From Tsukamurella sp. PLM1 (GTDB lineage: Bacteria; Actinomycetota; Actinomycetes; Mycobacteriales; Mycobacteriaceae): 64,000 nt of DNA. Positions 31,141 through 40,568 of this stretch are shown here, one piece after another. The stretch spans positions 1,426,001 to 1,490,000 of the forward strand of contig NZ_AP025688.1 in the NCBI RefSeq assembly GCF_023168325.1. The letters are read 5' to 3'. How positions within the stretch are numbered: the stretch's first letter is position 1; each line of letters starts with the position of its first letter. The translations under genes and the position numbers were made by a program. The notes beneath the pieces are model-generated. The model saw only the letters and a list, made by a program, of their open reading frames with translations. It had not been told where the DNA came from and made no database searches.

Positions 31141-31210
31141 GTTTCTGATGACATCATCAAAAACGCGACCGCGATTGTCAAGAGGTTTCTGATAGATTTA
31201 TCCAAGAAAC
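31141..31210. promoter_or_regulatory. Two TetR-type operator dyads between the aromatic operon and tetR
   Basis: Site 1 (31141-31164) is an almost perfect 24-base palindrome: GTTTcTGATGA and TCATCAaAAAC around CA. Site 2 (31185-31210) has outer arms GTTTCT and AGAAAC. Both begin with GTTTCTGAT, 44 bases apart, four helical turns. They lie directly upstream of the start codons of both divergent genes, in an AT-rich pocket. Confidence 0.7.
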
Positions 31211-31229
31211 GTGCTGAAGGGAGACGTCG

Positions 31230-31880
31230 ATGACTACGGAAACGGCCGACGCACCTGCGCGCCGCCCCGATCCCCGCCGGGCGCGTACGCGCAACGCCCT
31301 GATCGGGGCGGCGCGCCGCTTGCTCGCGGACGGGCGCTCGGCGGTAAGCGTGCAGGAGATCACCGACGAGGCCGGCGTGGGCTTCGGCAGCTTCTACAAC
31401 CACTTCGAGACCAAGGAAGAACTGTTCGCCGAGGCGGTGGCCAGCGTCCTCGACGAATGGGGAGACCTGCGCGATGCGGTCGTCGCCGGCATCGATGATC
31501 CCGCCGAGGTCTTCGCGGCGACCTTCCGCATGATCGGTCGGATGCAGCGTCACCTGCCAGAACTCGTGCGCGTGATACTGCATCAGGGCATGTCGGTACT
31601 GCTCACCGACCGCGGCCTCCGTCCCCGGGCGCTCGCCGACCTCCACCGGGGGATCGAGGCGGGCCGGTTCACCGTGCCCGACGCCGAGATGGCGTTGATG
31701 ATGTCGGGAGGAGCCCTCCTCGGGCTGGTGCAGCTCCTCGACGCCGAACCCGATCGTGACGATGCCGCAGCCTCCGACGACTACGCGCGGCACGTCCTGG
31801 TCATGCTCGGTGTGGAGCGCTCTGATGCGGACCGGATCGTCGCGCTGCCGCTTCCGGTGATCACTATGCCGGCGGTCTAG
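31230..31880 (+). CDS. TetR-family transcriptional regulator of the aromatic operon
   Basis: 216 residues. HTH in SVQEITDEAGVGFGSFYNHF (residues about 44-63) within ALIGAARRLLADGRSA...ETKEELF, a typical TetR DNA-binding domain; the C-terminal ligand domain is hydrophobic and unassigned. ATG 31230 with AAGGGAG upstream. It is divergent from the nine-gene operon with two dyads between them, so repression relieved by an aromatic acid or acyl-CoA is the simplest model. Confidence 0.85.
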   Translation: MTTETADAPARRPDPRRARTRNALIGAARRLLADGRSAVSVQEITDEAGVGFGSFYNHFETKEELFAEAVASVLDEWGDLRDAVVAGIDDPAEVFAATFRMIGRMQRHLPELVRVILHQGMSVLLTDRGLRPRALADLHRGIEAGRFTVPDAEMALMMSGGALLGLVQLLDAEPDRDDAAASDDYARHVLVMLGVERSDADRIVALPLPVITMPAV

Positions 31881-32027
31881 GCTCAGCGCCACCACGCTCA
31901 CCCGGCCCGGCTGCAGCGCAGGGCCTACATCGTGGCGTACGGAGAAGCCGCGCCTCCGGTACCGCGCGCGACGCGACGGATAGGGTGGCGGTGAAGGCGA
32001 ACGGCGATGGGAACGAGGAGAAGCGAA

Positions 32028-32819
32028 ATGTCGAACATCGACTACGAGGTGCGCGACGAGGTCGCCTACGTGCGGATCAACCGGCCGGAGAAGCACAACG
32101 GCCTCACCCTGGACATGATCGACGACCTCGCGCGGGCCGCCGACCGTGCCAAGAACGACCGGTCGCTGCGCGCGGTGATCCTGTCGGGCGAGGGCAGTTC
32201 CTTCAGCTCGGGCCTGGACTTCGCATCGGCCGGCAAGGAGCAGCGCCGCCTGCTGATGAACTTCGTTCCTAAGCGGATCTCGGCCGCGAACAACTTCCAG
32301 GCCGCGGGCTGGGCGTGGCGCAGCGTGCCCGCGCCCGTCATCGCCGTGGTGCACGGCCACTGCTACGGCGGCGGCCTGCAGATCGCACTCGGCGCGGACT
32401 TCCGCTACGCCTCCACCGAGGCCGACTTCTCGATCCTCGAGGCGAAGTGGGGCCTCATTCCCGACATGTCGATCTCGGCTTCCATCGCGCAGTTGACCAC
32501 GATCGACGTCGCCAAGCGCCTCACCATGACCGGTGAGATGTTCACCGCCAAGCAGGCTCTGGACTGGGGCATCGTCACCGGCGTCTCCGCGGACCCGATG
32601 AAGGACGCCCTCGAGCTGGTCGACAAGCTCAAGGACCGCTCACCCGACGCGGTGGCGGCCTCGAAGGCGTTGTTCGAGAATACCTGGTACAGCGGGTCGC
32701 GCCTGTCGTTCCCCGTCGAGCAGGCGCTGCAGCTCGGCCTGATCCGCGGTAAGAACCACGTCATCGCCCGCACCGCCGCGATGAACAAGGAGAAGCCCGA
32801 GTTCATCGAGCGCCAGTAA
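32028..32819 (+). CDS. Crotonase-family protein (enoyl-CoA hydratase/isomerase)
   Basis: 263 residues. Crotonase oxyanion-hole segments VILSGEGSSFSSGLDFAS and HGHCYGGGLQIALGADFRYA; the first catalytic Glu position of classical hydratases is not obvious, while ILEAKWGLIPDMS supplies a Glu and Asp as in isomerase-type members. ATG 32028 with GAGGAG about 13 bases upstream; the earlier ATG at 32007 lacks one. Downstream is a 17-bp inverted repeat. Confidence 0.8.
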   Translation: MSNIDYEVRDEVAYVRINRPEKHNGLTLDMIDDLARAADRAKNDRSLRAVILSGEGSSFSSGLDFASAGKEQRRLLMNFVPKRISAANNFQAAGWAWRSVPAPVIAVVHGHCYGGGLQIALGADFRYASTEADFSILEAKWGLIPDMSISASIAQLTTIDVAKRLTMTGEMFTAKQALDWGIVTGVSADPMKDALELVDKLKDRSPDAVAASKALFENTWYSGSRLSFPVEQALQLGLIRGKNHVIARTAAMNKEKPEFIERQ

Positions 32820-32832
32820 CCCGTCCCCACGC

Positions 32833-32896
32833 CAATTGAACACTGTTTCTGTTGGTTCTGACCTGCGGTTCCTCTGTCCGAAACAGTGTTCAATTG
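32833..32896. repeat. Perfect 17-bp inverted repeat between convergent genes
   Basis: CAATTGAACACTGTTTC (32833-32849) is exactly complementary to 32880-32896 around a 30-base loop. It spans the gap after the crotonase gene and includes the stop codon of the response regulator. The stem is far more AT-rich than its surroundings. It may serve as a bidirectional terminator, but the length and composition also fit a dispersed intergenic repeat. No second copy is seen in this window. Confidence 0.7.
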
Positions 32897-33558
32897 CGGG
32901 GGCGGACGATCCCGTTGTCGAACGCGAAGACAATCGCCTCGGCCCGGTTGCGCACGCCGAGCTTGGTGAAGATCGAGCCGATGTGACTCTTCACGGTGAC
33001 GATCGAGATCACCAGTTCCGAAGCGATGTCGTCGTTCGACAGGCCGCGCCCCACGAGGGCGAGCACGTCCACCTCCCGGGAGGTCAGTCGCGCCACGTGG
33101 CCCGACGGTGCCGTGCTCGCCGGCGCGGCGGAGCGGTAGGTCTCGAGGACGCGGCCGGTCACGGCGGGGTCGAGAACCGCCTCCCCGGCCGCGACGAGCC
33201 GCACGGCGCGGATGAGTTCCTCCGCCGGCGAATCCTTGAGGACGAATCCGGACGCGCCGGCGCGCAGCGCCTCGGAGAGCAGGTCGTCGTCGCGGAAGGT
33301 GGTCAGCACGAGGACCGGTGGAGCGTCCGCGACACCGGTGAGGCGCCGAGTCGCCTCCATCCCGCTGACGCGCTTCATCCGCAGGTCCATCAGCACCACG
33401 TCCGGCCCGGTCTCCGCGACGGCGGCGGTCACCTCATCCCCGTCGGCACATTCGCCCACCACCTCGAATCCGTCTCGGCGGCGCAGAATCCGGCGCAGTC
33501 CGAGGCGCACCAGATCCTGGTCGTCCACGAGGATCAGGCGGATCGGTCGGTCGGTCAC
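32890..33558 (-). CDS. NarL/FixJ-family response regulator
   Basis: 222 residues. Receiver domain: DDQDLVRLG (acidic pair), phospho-acceptor Asp in VVLMDLRM, Thr of LTTF and Lys of LKDSP. C-terminal LuxR HTH: LTSREVDVLALVGRGLSNDDIA then VTVKSHIGSIFTKLGVRNRA. GTG 33558 overlaps the kinase stop (GTGA). It is the cognate partner of the upstream kinase. Likely target: the divergent promoter at 34749-34923. Confidence 0.9.
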   Translation of the reverse strand: MTDRPIRLILVDDQDLVRLGLRRILRRRDGFEVVGECADGDEVTAAVAETGPDVVLMDLRMKRVSGMEATRRLTGVADAPPVLVLTTFRDDDLLSEALRAGASGFVLKDSPAEELIRAVRLVAAGEAVLDPAVTGRVLETYRSAAPASTAPSGHVARLTSREVDVLALVGRGLSNDDIASELVISIVTVKSHIGSIFTKLGVRNRAEAIVFAFDNGIVRPRN

Positions 33559-34748
33559 CGTTGTTCTCCTTCGGTCGAACCGGGTGCGGCGGTGCCGGTT
33601 CCGGTCGGAAGCGTCGCGTTCACGAGCCACGTGCCGTCCACGGGGCCGGTGGTGAGTGTGCCGCCCGCGCTCTCCACGCGGGCCCGCATGCCCGCCAGGC
33701 CCGAGCCGCCGGGGGCGCGCCGCGCACCGTCGGGGACCGGGCAGGAGACGCGGACGCCCAGCCGGCCGGCGGCGCCGGGCCGGACGCTGACGGACACGCG
33801 CGCGCCCGGCGCGTGCTTGACTGCGTTGGCGAGTGACTCCTGGACCACGCGGAAGGCGGCGAGGCCGGCGCTCGCCGTGAGCTCGCTCGACGGGGCGTGG
33901 TTCTCCAGTTCCACTGCGAGCCCGGCGCGCTCGAACGACGCGACCAGCGAGGGGATGTCGGCGAGCCCGGGCTGTGCCGAGCCCGCACCGTCGGTGCGCA
34001 ACAGCTCGATGGTGGTGCGGATGTCCTTCATCGCGGCGCGACCCTGGGTTTCGGCGTCGCGGAGGGCGTCGATGGCCTCGCCCCGGTCGTCGTCGGATTC
34101 GAGTGCCCGTCGGGCCGCCGTCACGTTGAGCAGAACGACCGCCAGCGAGTGTGCGACCACGTCGTGCACCTCCCCGGCGATCGTCGCCCGCTCGAGCGCG
34201 GATCGGTCGGCCTGCGCCCTGCGCTCCGCCCGCAACAGCAGCAACTGGTTCTGCAGGAGATGTCCGGCGGCGGCGCCGAAGCACACCATGACGGCGATCA
34301 GCCAGCCGTCGCGGACGGCACCGAGGGACCATGCGGCCAGGACGACGGCCTCGTACGCGACGAGGTGCCCGGCGGTGACCCAGAAGGTACTGACCGCTGC
34401 GACCTGGGTGATGCCGAGGAGGGCGATGAGCGGGACGACGTCGAAGCTGGTCGGTACCGACCAGAACAGGCCGACGGTGCCCAACGTCACCGCGGAGTGC
34501 AACGTCAACGAGGCCCCGGACTTTCGGATCAGACTCGCGACGGTGTGGCACAGGGCGAGGCAGACGGCCAGGATCAGACACACCCGCTGCAGGCCCTCGG
34601 GACCCGCGAGGAATCGCGGGACGGCGGCTTCGATGACGAGTGCGACCATCGCTGCTTCGGTGATCACCATGTAGTACGGCGGGTACTCGTAGCCGAGGAG
34701 GTCCAAGTCCCTCCGGTACCGCGCCTCCAACCACCGCAGCCAGCGCAT
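33555..34748 (-). CDS. Membrane sensor histidine kinase, NarL-type (HisKA_3)
   Basis: 397 residues. Several hydrophobic helices in the first 150 residues and no large extracellular domain; dimerisation/phosphotransfer motif TIAGEVHDVVAHSLAVVLLN (His near residue 196); ATPase segments VVQESLANAVKHA (N box) and APGGSGLAGMRARVE (G box). The signal is probably sensed in the membrane. It forms an operon with the response regulator. ATG 34748; divergent from the small ORF and P450. Confidence 0.88.
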   Translation of the reverse strand: MRWLRWLEARYRRDLDLLGYEYPPYYMVITEAAMVALVIEAAVPRFLAGPEGLQRVCLILAVCLALCHTVASLIRKSGASLTLHSAVTLGTVGLFWSVPTSFDVVPLIALLGITQVAAVSTFWVTAGHLVAYEAVVLAAWSLGAVRDGWLIAVMVCFGAAAGHLLQNQLLLLRAERRAQADRSALERATIAGEVHDVVAHSLAVVLLNVTAARRALESDDDRGEAIDALRDAETQGRAAMKDIRTTIELLRTDGAGSAQPGLADIPSLVASFERAGLAVELENHAPSSELTASAGLAAFRVVQESLANAVKHAPGARVSVSVRPGAAGRLGVRVSCPVPDGARRAPGGSGLAGMRARVESAGGTLTTGPVDGTWLVNATLPTGTGTAAPGSTEGEQR

Positions 34749-34782
34749 GAGGCCGATCGTAGTCCTGTCGGCCCGTCCGGTC

Positions 34783-34824
34783 GTCCGCCCTGGGGCGGAC
34801 GTGACCGACCGACCCGGGGCGGAC
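34783..34824. promoter_or_regulatory. Candidate response-regulator sites (GGGGCGGAC repeats)
   Basis: GTCCGCCC (34783-34790) and GGGCGGAC (34793-34800) form an 8-bp inverted repeat, and a second direct copy of GGGGCGGAC lies at 34816-34824, 24 bases from the first. They lie in the 175-base divergent region between the kinase gene and the small ORF/P450 pair. Confidence 0.45.
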
Positions 34825-34923
34825 GGCGATTCCCGTCCTGGGCACGCTGACCTGCGTGGATCCGCGTCGTACCGTCGAAAGTGATCCGGACCACACACCG
34901 GACGCCGGGAGAGGGAGAAGACC

Positions 34924-35076
34924 ATGATCACCGTTCTCGTCATCGCAGCGTTCGTCCTCGCGATCGCGTGGCTCACCCACGACCGCGACGGCCTCGACTT
35001 CGGCGCGCGCGACATCCACCGTGCGACGGCCACCCGCGACCGCCGGATCGGACCGCTGGGCACCGTGGTGCCCTGA
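34924..35076 (+). CDS. 50-residue single-pass membrane peptide
   Basis: A short gene preceded by GGGAGAGGGAGAAG, a strong ribosome site eight bases from ATG 34924. The product has one N-terminal hydrophobic helix (MITVLVIAAFVLAIAW) then a charged, Arg/Asp-rich cytoplasmic tail ending GPLGTVVP. It sits between a two-component system and the P450 gene, 60 bases upstream of the latter, and probably shares its transcript. No family recognised. Confidence 0.6.
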   Translation: MITVLVIAAFVLAIAWLTHDRDGLDFGARDIHRATATRDRRIGPLGTVVP

Positions 35077-35136
35077 CGATCGTGACGTGCCCCGCGCGCC
35101 GGGCTCGGCGTGCACAATCGACGTAGGAGGACCGAT

Positions 35137-36632
35137 ATGACCACGATCACGCGAGCCTTCCGAACCGGAGTCGGTACCGGGCTGGGCGGCACCGTCGCGC
35201 GTACCCTGTCCATCCCCGAACCCGCCTGGCACCTCCGCGATCCCGCGCGCGCGGGCATCGACGGTGACAACGGTGATGACGCGGGCCCCGTCGATGCCGC
35301 CGGCGCGGCCGCGCTGCGTGCCGCCCCGTCCCTCCCGCTCGGGCCGCTGCGGGCGTCGCTGAGCTACACGCTGCGGGAGGGCGACGTGACCTTCCGCGCG
35401 GCGGAGCGGTATGGCGACGTCTTCCGGTCCGAGTTCGCCGGCGGGCCGGGACAGGTGGTGCTCGTCTCGAACCCCGCCCACATCGCGTCGCTGATGTCGC
35501 GGCCCGAGGAGGCGCCGTCGGCCACCCGGTTCTCGCCGCTGCGGCCCATCGTCGGCCCCGACTCCGTGCTCACCGCGGTCGGCCCGCGGCACAAGCAGCA
35601 ACGCGGCCTCCTCCTCCCGCAGTTCCACGGCCGTGCGGTCACCGAGTACCAGCGGCGGATCGACGCCGCGACGGCGCACCGCATCGACGACTGGCGGACG
35701 GGGAGGAGGTGGCGCTGGCCGACATCGGCCAGCAGATCACCCTCGACGTCATCATGTCCGCGGTCTTCGGGATCGAGGACGAGGCCGGCGCCACCGCCGC
35801 CGAGAGCGCGGTCCGCGCCTCGATGATCCGGCTGCTGCAGCTCTCGACGCACCCGCTCGCGACCGCCGTGCAACTGGTGAACGCACGGAGTCCCGAGCCG
35901 CGCGGCGTGCTGAGGATGATCCTGCGCCCGCTCGATCGCGCCATCTATGCGGTGATCGCCGAGCGCCGCCGCGAGGGCGCCGACGGTGCCGACGGGGCCG
36001 GCCGTTCCGACATCCTGACCGTGCTCATGGCGGCCCGGGATGACGACGGTGCGCCGTTGCCCGACAGCGAGATCCGCGACGAGTTGCTCACCCTGGTCCT
36101 CGCCGGCCACGAGACCACATCGAACTCGGTGGCGTGGACCTTCGAGCGGCTCACGCGCAATCCCGGGGTGTACCGCCGATCCGTGGAGGCCGCCCGCTCG
36201 GGCGACGAGGCGTACATCGAGGCGCTGATCAACGAGTCGATGCGCAGCAGGCCGGTGGTCCCGGTCGTCGCGCGGGAGCTGCTGTCGGACTGGCGGTTCG
36301 GTCCGTACGTCGTGGAGCGCGGCGTGATCGCCCTGGTCTCGATCCTGCTGCTGCACCACCGCGAGGACCTGTACCCGCGGCCGTTCGCGTTCGACCCCGA
36401 GCGCTTCCTCGGCGTCAAGCCGTCGCCGCAGAAGCTGATGCCCTTCGGCGGCGGCACGCGCCGGTGCCTCGGCGCGGCGCTGGCGATGGCGGAGCTGCGG
36501 GCCGTTGTCACGCAGATCCTGGTGCGCGTCGACCTCGCGATGACCGACGCGCCCGCCGAGCAGCCGCGGCACCGCAACGTCACCATGATTCCCGCGCACG
36601 GTGGGCTGGTGACGGCGCTCGCGAAGGACTAG
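35137..36632 (+). CDS. Cytochrome P450, one frame break
   Basis: About 498 residues. The N-terminal 60 residues are unusual and unrelated to a membrane anchor; then come the P450 fold motifs: I-helix AGHETTSNS (with the Glu-Thr-Thr), K-helix ExxR in EALINESMRSRP, and haem loop FGGGTRRCLG with the Cys ligand. The frame changes at the G-run 35700-35703; a fifth G restores DDWRTGEEVALAD. ATG 35137 with AGGAGG nine bases upstream. Redox partners are not in the window. Similar in style to mycobacterial CYP137/CYP138-type enzymes; substrate unknown. Confidence 0.85.
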
Positions 36633-38329
36633 GCGCGTGTCCCGCGCTCGTCGCCGAGCCGGATCGGGGCGATCGAGTCGAAGACGTCGCCGGGGCCGGG
36701 ATTCGACGGCGGCGTGCCGCCGCCCAGGTGGTGCATCACGCCCCACACCGCGTTCAGCGCGGTCTGCACGGCGCCCTCGGCCCAGCCGGCGGTCCACGAG
36801 ATGTCGTCGCCCGCCAGGAAGAAGCCGCGGTGCCGCGGCGCGAGGCGTTCCTGCATGAAATGCGTGAACAGCCGTTCCTGGTAGCGGTAGTGGCCGGGCA
36901 GGTTCGCCTTGAACGCGCCCATGAAGTAGCGCTCCGTCTCCCACGACACGGTCTTCGGCGTCGCGATGATGTGGCTGCGGACGTCGACGCCGGGGTAGAT
37001 CTCGCCCAGCGACTTGAGCATGAGGTCGAGCCGCGCGTTCACGTCCAGCGGCAGCACCTTGAGCGAGTCGTCTGACCAGGTGTAGCTCAGGCAGATCACT
37101 CCCGGCCGATCGGGCCCGTGGTCGAGCAGGTAGGTGCCGCGGCTCATCCGGTCGGTGAGCGTCATCGACATCGTGTCGCGCCCCGTCGCCGGGTCGACGT
37201 CCCGCCAGAACGGCCTGTCGACGAGTGCGAACACCTTCGAGCTGCCCATGTAGTGGGTGCGTTCCACCGCGGTCCAGTGGTCGATCGGCAGCAAGTCGTC
37301 GTCGCAGTCGATGGTGTTGAGCAGCATCCACGCCTGGCCGGTGAAGACCGCCGCCGGGTACGTCCGGGTCTCGCCGGCCGCGTCGGTCAGCGTGTACGCG
37401 GGCGCGCCGCCGGGGCCGACGGTGCGGCGGATCGCCGTGACGGCGGGGCGGTGCTCGCCGCCGTTGAGGTCCCGCACGGACCGCGCACCGTCGAACGGGC
37501 TCTCCCACAGGTGCTTCGGGAGCCGGTCCGCGCCCCCGACGATGCCGCGGTGCTCGTCGTCGGCGGCGGTGCACGTGACGCGGAGGATCTCGAGCATCGA
37601 GTTGGGGTAGTCGGTGTCCCAGCCGCCCGTGCCGAACCCGACCTGGCCGAACAGTTCCCGATGCGCGAACGACCGGAAGTGCTTGGAGGCGGTGAGGAAG
37701 CCGTAGAAGGTCTGGTCGTCGAGCTCCTCCACCAGGCGCGACCACACCGCCCGGATGCGGGGGACGTCGCGCGCGCGGATCGCGTCCTGCAGCTCGGCGG
37801 CGTCGGCGTAGTCGGCGAGCGTCGCGTCCCAGGCGCGGGAGACCTCGGCGAACTCGGGCGGGAGATCGGCGGCGGTGCGGGCGTAGTGGCTGCGGCCCTT
37901 GAGGTCGATGACGGTGCTGGGCGTCGCCTCCGCGAGGGGATTCGGGAAAGGCTCGGTCCGCAGGCCCGCGAGGTCGAGGTAGTGCTGCAGCGTGGTCGAC
38001 GACGGCGGGAATCGCATGGCTCCCATCTCCGCAACGAGGTCGTCGGCGTAGCCGTCGAAGCGTTCGCTGCGCATCCGGCCGCCGATCCGGTCTGCCTCGT
38101 ACACGATGGGTTTCAGGCCGATGCGGGCCAGCTCGTGCGCGGCGACGAGGCCCGCGAGGCCGGCCCCGATGACGGCGACCTCGGTGCCTCGGACGGCGTC
38201 CGGCACCGCGCCGAGGCCGTCGGCGTGCGCGACCCAGTCGTCGTAGGCGAAGGGGAAGTCGGGGCCGAACATCGTCAGGGGCGCGTCCGAGGCGGACGGG
38301 CCGTGGGCGGGCATGGCGGGCTGGGTCAT
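36629..38329 (-). CDS. Flavin amino-acid 2-monooxygenase (lysine/arginine 2-monooxygenase type, DavB-like)
   Basis: 566 residues, full family length. FGPDFPFAYDDW opens the domain, the dinucleotide motif VAVIGAGLAGLVAAHELARI follows at about residue 51, then GGRMRSERF, GQVGFGTGGWDTDYPNSMLE, and the C-terminal FAD loop FFLAGDDISWTAGWAEGAVQ. This pattern matches the enzymes that decarboxylate L-lysine or L-arginine oxidatively to the amide plus CO2. The neighbouring C-N hydrolase and ureohydrolase favour arginine, giving 4-guanidinobutanamide. ATG 38329, 23 bases after the hydrolase stop. Converges with the P450 gene. Confidence 0.8.
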   Translation of the reverse strand: MTQPAMPAHGPSASDAPLTMFGPDFPFAYDDWVAHADGLGAVPDAVRGTEVAVIGAGLAGLVAAHELARIGLKPIVYEADRIGGRMRSERFDGYADDLVAEMGAMRFPPSSTTLQHYLDLAGLRTEPFPNPLAEATPSTVIDLKGRSHYARTAADLPPEFAEVSRAWDATLADYADAAELQDAIRARDVPRIRAVWSRLVEELDDQTFYGFLTASKHFRSFAHRELFGQVGFGTGGWDTDYPNSMLEILRVTCTAADDEHRGIVGGADRLPKHLWESPFDGARSVRDLNGGEHRPAVTAIRRTVGPGGAPAYTLTDAAGETRTYPAAVFTGQAWMLLNTIDCDDDLLPIDHWTAVERTHYMGSSKVFALVDRPFWRDVDPATGRDTMSMTLTDRMSRGTYLLDHGPDRPGVICLSYTWSDDSLKVLPLDVNARLDLMLKSLGEIYPGVDVRSHIIATPKTVSWETERYFMGAFKANLPGHYRYQERLFTHFMQERLAPRHRGFFLAGDDISWTAGWAEGAVQTALNAVWGVMHHLGGGTPPSNPGPGDVFDSIAPIRLGDERGTRA

Positions 38330-38352
38330 GTGGGCTCCTGGGGTGGAGGGGC

Positions 38353-39144
38353 TCAGTACAGGTCGGTGCGCCGGTCGCGCAGGTAGGTGTTGGCGATCCG
38401 TGATTCGCGCAGCGCCGTGGGATCCGCGGTGAAGGTCAGGACGGCCTCGTCGCGTCCGGCCTGGGCGAGCACGTCGCCGTCGGGGCCCGCGGCGGTGCTC
38501 AGGCCGCAGTACTCGAGCGAGGTCTCGTGGCCGCAGTGGTTGGTGTAGGCGATGTAGAGCTGGCTCTCGAAGGCCCGCACCGGAACGACCTGCTCGGCGA
38601 TCCTGCCGAAGGGCTCCATCAGGCCGGTCGGGATGAGGAGCAGGTCGGTGCCCGCCTCGGCGTGGGCGCGGACGGCCTCGGGGAACTCCACGTCGTAGCA
38701 GATGAGGAGCCCACAGGTGAGTCCGCCGAACGGGAAGGTCACGGGCAGCTCGCCGCCGGGGGCGAAGGCGCCGCGGTCGAGGTCGCCGAACAGGTGCGTC
38801 TTGCGGTAGTGGGCGAGCTCGGCACCGTCGGGCCCGATGACGGTGGCGGCGTTGAAGACTCGGACCCCGTCGAGCTCGGGGTACCCGGCCACCACGGTCA
38901 GGCCGTGCCGGGCCGCGATGGCGGCGACGGCGTCGTGGTACTCGCCGCCACGCGGCCGAGCGAGTTCCCGTGTCGCCGGACCGATGTCGTAGCCGGTCAC
39001 AGACATCTCGGGGGTCACGAGGAGCCGGGCCCCGTGCTCCGTCGCGCGGTCGGCGGCACCGTCGATCGCGGCCAGGTTGCGCGCGACGTCGGGCTCGGGT
39101 CCGAATCCCGCTGGCCCCTGGTACATCCCGACGGTGATGGTCAT
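38353..39144 (-). CDS. Nitrilase-superfamily C-N hydrolase (probable 4-guanidinobutanamide amidase)
   Basis: 263 residues. Catalytic triad: Glu in LLVTPEMSVTGYD, Lys in HYRKTHLFGDLD, Cys in LLICYDVEFPE. Size and motifs match DavA-type omega-amidases that hydrolyse the amide made by amino-acid 2-monooxygenases. Substrate assignment to guanidinobutanamide is inferred from the operon. ATG 39144 overlaps the permease stop (ATGA). Confidence 0.82.
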   Translation of the reverse strand: MTITVGMYQGPAGFGPEPDVARNLAAIDGAADRATEHGARLLVTPEMSVTGYDIGPATRELARPRGGEYHDAVAAIAARHGLTVVAGYPELDGVRVFNAATVIGPDGAELAHYRKTHLFGDLDRGAFAPGGELPVTFPFGGLTCGLLICYDVEFPEAVRAHAEAGTDLLLIPTGLMEPFGRIAEQVVPVRAFESQLYIAYTNHCGHETSLEYCGLSTAAGPDGDVLAQAGRDEAVLTFTADPTALRESRIANTYLRDRRTDLY

Positions 39145-40568
39145 GCGGCCGGCGCCTCGGGCGAGCGCAGGCGGGAGTTGCGGTAGCCGTAGGCGAAGTA
39201 CACGGCAAGGCCGACGATCGACCACAGGGCGAAGGCGATCCAGGTGGGCGCCTCCATCTGCAGCATCAGGTAGACGCAGAAGCCGACGCCCAGCACCGGG
39301 ATCACCGGGAACAGCGGAGTGCGGAAGGTACGGGGCAGATCGGGACGGGTGTACCGGAGCACGATCACGCCCACGTTGACGAGCGCGAACGCGAACAGCG
39401 AACCGATCGACGTGGCATTGGCGAGCTCGCCCAGCGGGACCAGGCCCGCCAGCAGCGCCACGACCACGCCCACGATCAAGATGTTGCGCACCGGGACCCG
39501 CGTGCGGGCGCTGACCTTCGCGAACACCGGCGGCACCAGCCCGTCGGTGCCCATCGTGTAGAGGATGCGGGTCTGGCCGTACATCACGGCGAGCACGACG
39601 CTGGCGATCGCGATCACCGCGCCGATCGACAGGACCACCGACGGCCAGGTGCTTCGGGTGACGTCGGTGAGCACCTTCGCCAGCGACGCCTCGGTGCCGC
39701 CGAACTCCTGCCACGGCATCGCGCCCACCGCGGCGAGCGCCACGAGGCAGTACAACAGCGTGATGATGCCGAGCGAGAGGATGATCGCGCGGGGTAGGTC
39801 GCGGCGCGGGTCCTTGGCCTCGTTGCCGGCGGTGGAGGCGGCGTCGAAGCCGATGTAGGAGAAGAACACCATCGCCGCAGCGGCGGTGACCCCGTGGACG
39901 CCGAACGGCATGAACGGCTGCAGGTTGCCCGAGTCGAACGCGGTGAAGGCGATGGCGCAGAAGAACACCAGCACGCACACCTTGAGGATGACCATCGAGG
40001 TGTTCAGTCGCGCGCTCTCCGTCGCGCCTCCCACGAGGACGAGGCAGGCGAGCGCCACGATCACCATCGCCGGGATGTTGACGATGCCGCCGTCGCCCGG
40101 CGGGGCGGCGATCGCCGTCGGCAGTGCGACGCCGAGCAGCGAGTCCAACAGCTCGTTGATGTACTGGCCCCAGCCCACCGCCACCGCAGCTATGGACACG
40201 CCGTACTCGAGTAGCAGGCACCAGCCGCAGACCCACGCGAACAGCTCGCCGATCGTCGCGTAGGCGTACGAGTAGGAGCTGCCGGACACGGGGATGGTGC
40301 CGGCCATCTCGGCGTAGGAGAGCGCCGAGAACAGCGCCGTCACCGCGGCGAGGACGAACGCGATGATCACCGCGGGGCCCGCGTCGGGCGTGGCCTCGCC
40401 GAGGATCACGAAGATGCCGGTGCCCAGCGAGGCGCCGATCGACAGCGCCGTGAGGTGGCCGAGCCCCATCGACCGTTTGAGGGTGGGGCCGGCGTGTTCG
40501 GCGGCGCTGTCGGCCAGGATCCGGTCGACCGGCTTGCGCGCCAGGAGCGCGCTGGTCAGGCCGCTCAT
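39141..40568 (-). CDS. APC-family amino-acid permease (cationic amino-acid transporter type)
   Basis: 475 residues with about 12-14 hydrophobic helices. CAT-type signatures: [21 protein letters not shown] (helix 1), [40 protein letters not shown] and the [13 protein letters not shown] loop. Likely imports the arginine or lysine used by the operon. Two Arg/Lys-rich cytoplasmic ends. ATG 40568 overlaps the ureohydrolase stop. Confidence 0.85.
   Translation of the reverse strand: MSGLTSALLARKPVDRILADSAAEHAGPTLKRSMGLGHLTALSIGASLGTGIFVILGEATPDAGPAVIIAFVLAAVTALFSALSYAEMAGTIPVSGSSYSYAYATIGELFAWVCGWCLLLEYGVSIAAVAVGWGQYINELLDSLLGVALPTAIAAPPGDGGIVNIPAMVIVALACLVLVGGATESARLNTSMVILKVCVLVFFCAIAFTAFDSGNLQPFMPFGVHGVTAAAAMVFFSYIGFDAASTAGNEAKDPRRDLPRAIILSLGIITLLYCLVALAAVGAMPWQEFGGTEASLAKVLTDVTRSTWPSVVLSIGAVIAIASVVLAVMYGQTRILYTMGTDGLVPPVFAKVSARTRVPVRNILIVGVVVALLAGLVPLGELANATSIGSLFAFALVNVGVIVLRYTRPDLPRTFRTPLFPVIPVLGVGFCVYLMLQMEAPTWIAFALWSIVGLAVYFAYGYRNSRLRSPEAPAA

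Noticed and set aside
32833..32896. Insertion-sequence ends
   Set aside because: The inverted repeat arms are only 30 bases apart, no transposase or target duplication is present.
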